A stretch of DNA of 64,000 nucleotides from Multifurca ochricompacta (lineage: Eukaryota; Basidiomycota; Agaricomycetes; Russulales; Russulaceae): the NCBI GenBank assembly GCA_022496185.1, contig WTXG01000008.1:124001-188000 (forward strand), written 5' to 3'. Under the pieces are notes generated by a model, which was given only the letters and a program-made list of their open reading frames with translations, did not search any database and had not been told where the DNA came from. Below, piece after piece: positions 61,072 to 64,000 of the stretch (position 1 is the stretch's first letter; each line of letters begins with the position of its first letter). The position numbers and the translations under genes were made by a program.

Positions 61072-63466
61072 ATGTCAAAGGAATCCATCTTGGGCACCCT
61101 CGTCATCGTCGTCCTCAAAGCCCAGCACCTCATTGACAACCACAAATTTTACAAACAAGACCCGTACGCAAAGCTCTCCCTTAGTGGAGCTTCTAAGCAG
61201 ACCCCTGTGGATCCCAAGGGTGGGCAACACCCCGTATGGGATGCTGAGCTTCGCTTTCCTATCTCCAGAGATCCGTCGAAGAGTAACAGAACGCTCAGCG
61301 TCTCGGTGTTCTCAGAGGAGAAAAAGGACGATGAACTCCTCGGGGAAGCCACTGTCGATATTGATGAAACCCTCAAGACAGGCGAATTCGACGGTCTGTT
61401 TTCCTTCTTTCTCAACGCGGCTGCTGTGGTCTGGAGGCTCATGATAAGGACAGATTGGGTACCGTTGAGTCTGAAGGGCACCCAGCGCGGAGAGGTTTAT
61501 CTTGAAATGACTTTTTTCTCAGCAGGCCCTTCTCCACTTACCCGACGCCCCTCCAAGTTCACGAATCCCACTGAACGACTCGCTCGACCGCAGCAACCCG
61601 TTGCCCAACGACCCCAGCGCGTGACATCACAGCCATCGTCTTCGAACGTAACCCCTCATGTACAGCCATCATGGAGTAGCTCACAGGATACCTCCAGACA
61701 AGGCCGTGCTAAGGTCGTGCAAGTGCCGCTGCCTGGGTCCTGGCCTGGGCAGTCATCTCAACATCAGCAGCCGTCCCAGCTCGCTGCGCCGTCGAACCCT
61801 AACAGACGGTCTCCGAAAGATCAAGACAGTGCATTGCCTCCGCTTCCTCTTGACGCTGTGCCGAAGCAAGAGTTTGTACCGGCTATCCTTCGACCAGGTG
61901 GGCCCTCTGGTGTGCCTCCAGGTACCACTGTGCTACCAAGTCATGAAGCTCGGTCCGTTCCATCAGACACACCTGAGCAAGGGCGGTACCGAGCTGGAAC
62001 ATCCTCACCTCCCTTTTCCAACCACGTTGCCCCTTTAGCTACGGGTTATCACTCCACTACGCATAGTGATTTGAGTTCGAACGCCTATCACCCCCCTCAC
62101 CTCACTCATCAGGATACGCTACCGTTACCTGTCTCGCTGGCACCGCTGGCACCGCAGTCCCACCCCCATGTCCATTCATCTTCGCCACAACTGCAACCAC
62201 AGCCACAACCACAGCCACGTGCGCGCGCGATCTCGGGGCAAGGACCCCCAGGGTACGATGGGTATTCGTCGGGCGTGCAGGCAATCACGCAGCCTTCTCC
62301 TCAGCCACACCGTGAACTCGCGTATGTTAACCACAATTCTCAACCGCAATCGCCACCCCAGCAACAACAACAGATACAACACAGCCCTCCGCACCAAACA
62401 CAGCCTCCACCGAGCCAATCAGCCCCATATGTGTCGTCATACCCACCCAGTAATCAAATCCCTGTTCACCCATACGTCGCAAGCCCCGACTCTCTGTCAC
62501 CTGGCCAATCATACGGGGCAACCGCGAGCCCCGCGTCGCCCGCTCATCCATACGCCTCGACTTCGAGTCCTACCCCGCCGACTCAGTCACATGTCTTGAA
62601 CCCGAGTCCTGCGCCCGCCACCCATCATATCATCCAACCTCGAGCCCTGCTCCGTCCGGCCACCCATATGTGGCCACTTCGAGCCCTAACCCACTCGCCC
62701 AGTCTTACACGGTGACACCTGTCCCTGCTCCTCAGGGACATACGTTGTCTGCAAGCCCTGTTCCGTCGATTCAGTCATATGTCTCACCCACGGGCTCCTC
62801 CCTATCTCCTTTTGTCCCATCACACGCCTCCCCCCCACCTCCCGCGCCTGCGCAGGTGTATATCGCGCCGATAATCCTCTTTTCCCTCTGCAAACTTCTC
62901 CACCTCCCATGCCATCATACGGGCTTTCGTATACACCTGCTCCAGCTCCGTCTTTCCCTACTCCATCGTTCCCGGTGCCCCAGCACACCGTAGACTACTT
63001 CAGGGCTGGTACTGCTACTCCCTTCTCGCTCCATGACGAACCGAGTTGCCCGATCCATATTTGGTCAAACGCTACCAGACTCCGTTACCACTCCCCCGGG
63101 CATTCCAACCCACCCAATTCCAGCCGACACGCGAAGCCGGAGCCGAAGCCCCCTTCCGCGCCCGCTCCAGGTACAAGGAGCACGATACAGAACGAGGGCG
63201 AACGCGCGGCGCGCAAGCTACAACATAGGGAGGATGAGAACGCGCGTGCGCGCCGCGAACAGGAGGAGCGTGACGCCGAATTGGCGCGCACGCTCGATCT
63301 GGAGCTCAATCTCGACCGCAGTAGGAATGACGCACAGGGGGGCCTGGTGCCCGCCGTCGTTTCCACCACCCCGCGCAGAAATGGTGGGAAGGGGTATGCC
63401 TGGTGCATGGTAGTCAAGGTCGAAGTTGGAAGATCAGATGAATGGGCCTTAACACTAGATGCATGA
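61072..63466 (+). CDS. C2-domain protein, Inn1/Fic1-like, tail interrupted by frame breaks
   Basis: Exon 1 (61072-61393) and exon 2 (from 61454) encode an N-terminal C2 domain. It runs from GTLVIVVLKAQHLIDNHKFYKQDPYAKLSL through HPVWDAELRFPI and DELLGEATVDI to DDWVPLSLKGTQRGEVYLEMTF. The intron reads through in frame, but removing it restores FDDWVPL. A long Pro/Gln/Ser-rich disordered region follows, with several PxxP runs. This architecture is that of yeast Inn1 and fission yeast Fic1, which link the actomyosin ring to septum formation. The frame fails at about 62.62-62.64, 62.870, 63.042 and 63.195 kb; each fits one lost base, since sensible sequence continues in the next frame (SSPAPSGHPYVATSSPNPLAQ; PLFPLQTSPPPMPSYG; LPDPYLVKRYQTPLPL; RKLQHREDENARARREQEERD). 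The true end is therefore uncertain, near 63.3-63.47 kb. Confidence 0.8.
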
Positions 63467-64000
63467 AATGAAATGTTTCGGTGGGGGCCGGGGCAACAAA
63501 TCAGCAGTCCCCCTATGCTTGGGTCATTTTTTCGTTCTGCGTTGATTATTTGTTTACAGGTTCTCGGTGGTGCTCCTGCGCGTGGTGTGCAGCATGTAGA
63601 ACAAAGTGTATAGCGTAAGATCTACCGAATGCCGGTGTTTGATGATAGAGTTGCCGCTAATGAGTGGATACGCGTAATATATTTATTTATACATCCTTTC
63701 CTGTCTGTTCCTAGAAGAACTCCACAGTGACGACGGGGTCTTTCATTTTAATTAAGTCACCGTATGAAATCGACTGGCTACGAGCGTGAACCCGAGGACG
63801 AGGAGCACTGCGTGGTTCTCTATTACCTTACACTAGCACGCAGTCAACGATACTGCAATGTAAAGTCGAGCTCGCAACCAGCGGGGCGAGTAAAAGTAAT
63901 AGAAATTAATGGGGATACGTTGAGGTCATTCTCACTCTGCCCGCGGACGCAGTTGACACCCATCACGACCCGCGCCTCCGCTGTATGTGCTCCGGATTTG
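63467..64000. other. Intergenic to right edge
   Basis: About 530 bases downstream of the C2-domain gene with no gene recognised. The last 300 bases could belong to a gene extending beyond the window, but no motif supports this. Confidence 0.4.

Overview
This window is nuclear DNA from a filamentous basidiomycete, most likely an Agaricomycete. Genes are separated by long non-coding stretches and are cut by many short introns, mostly 45-70 bases. The gene content is fungal: fatty acid synthase beta subunit, VTC4, Gtr2, a fungal P2B Ca2+-ATPase, Atg15, a Yck-type casein kinase with a Cys-Cys tail, Ctf8 and a DUF6593-type protein. I could not settle a genus. No prokaryotic mobile element, CRISPR array or rRNA is visible.

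Layout. 1-3884 (-): 5' part of FAS1, running off the left edge. 5279-6760 (-): Gtr2/RagC GTPase, divergent from VTC4 at 6995-10075 (+). 12.3-13.4 kb (+): decayed fragment of a P2B Ca2+-ATPase. 14033-18558 (+): complete open copy A of that ATPase. 21.7-22.9 kb (-): Ser/Thr-rich single-pass membrane protein. 23.4-25.3 kb (-): disordered protein whose start codon appears to be split by an intron. 25994-30913 (-): ATPase copy B, inverted relative to A. 31-35.3 kb: gene-poor. 35340-36466 (-): alpha/beta hydrolase. 36926-37627 (+): Ctf8. 38.5-39.3 kb (-): disordered conserved protein. 40.8-42.4 kb (-): Atg15 lipase. 43024-43761 (+): DUF6593-like protein. 44.7-46.2 kb (+): phosphoketolase relic. 47331-47789 (+): small, probably mitochondrial protein. 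49946-52281 (-): casein kinase I. 52.3-56.9 kb: gene-poor. 56947-58179 (+): DsbA-family oxidoreductase. 58.7-60.9 kb (+): relic of a NACHT-ankyrin (NLR-like) gene. 61072-63.5 kb (+): C2-domain, Inn1/Fic1-like protein with a frame-broken tail.

The most interesting part is the Ca2+-ATPase family. The three loci are a wreck, an open copy (A) and an inverted copy (B). Copy A has lost two residues the family needs (the TGD motif and the M6 Asn) and the usual C-terminal tail. Copy B keeps all of these but carries at least five frame-breaking one-base differences, all apparent deletions. Similar one-base losses occur in the Inn1-like gene and at an A8 run in the 23-25 kb gene, so uncorrected assembly indels are a serious alternative to real decay. 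Two introns use GC-AG borders, one of them at a site where the paralogous copy has GT-AG.

Several housekeeping genes share a nutrient and vacuole theme: Gtr2 (TORC1 signalling), VTC4 (vacuolar polyphosphate), Pmc1-type ATPase (vacuolar Ca2+) and Atg15 (vacuolar lipase). They are not arranged as a functional cluster. I found no convincing new multi-gene system.
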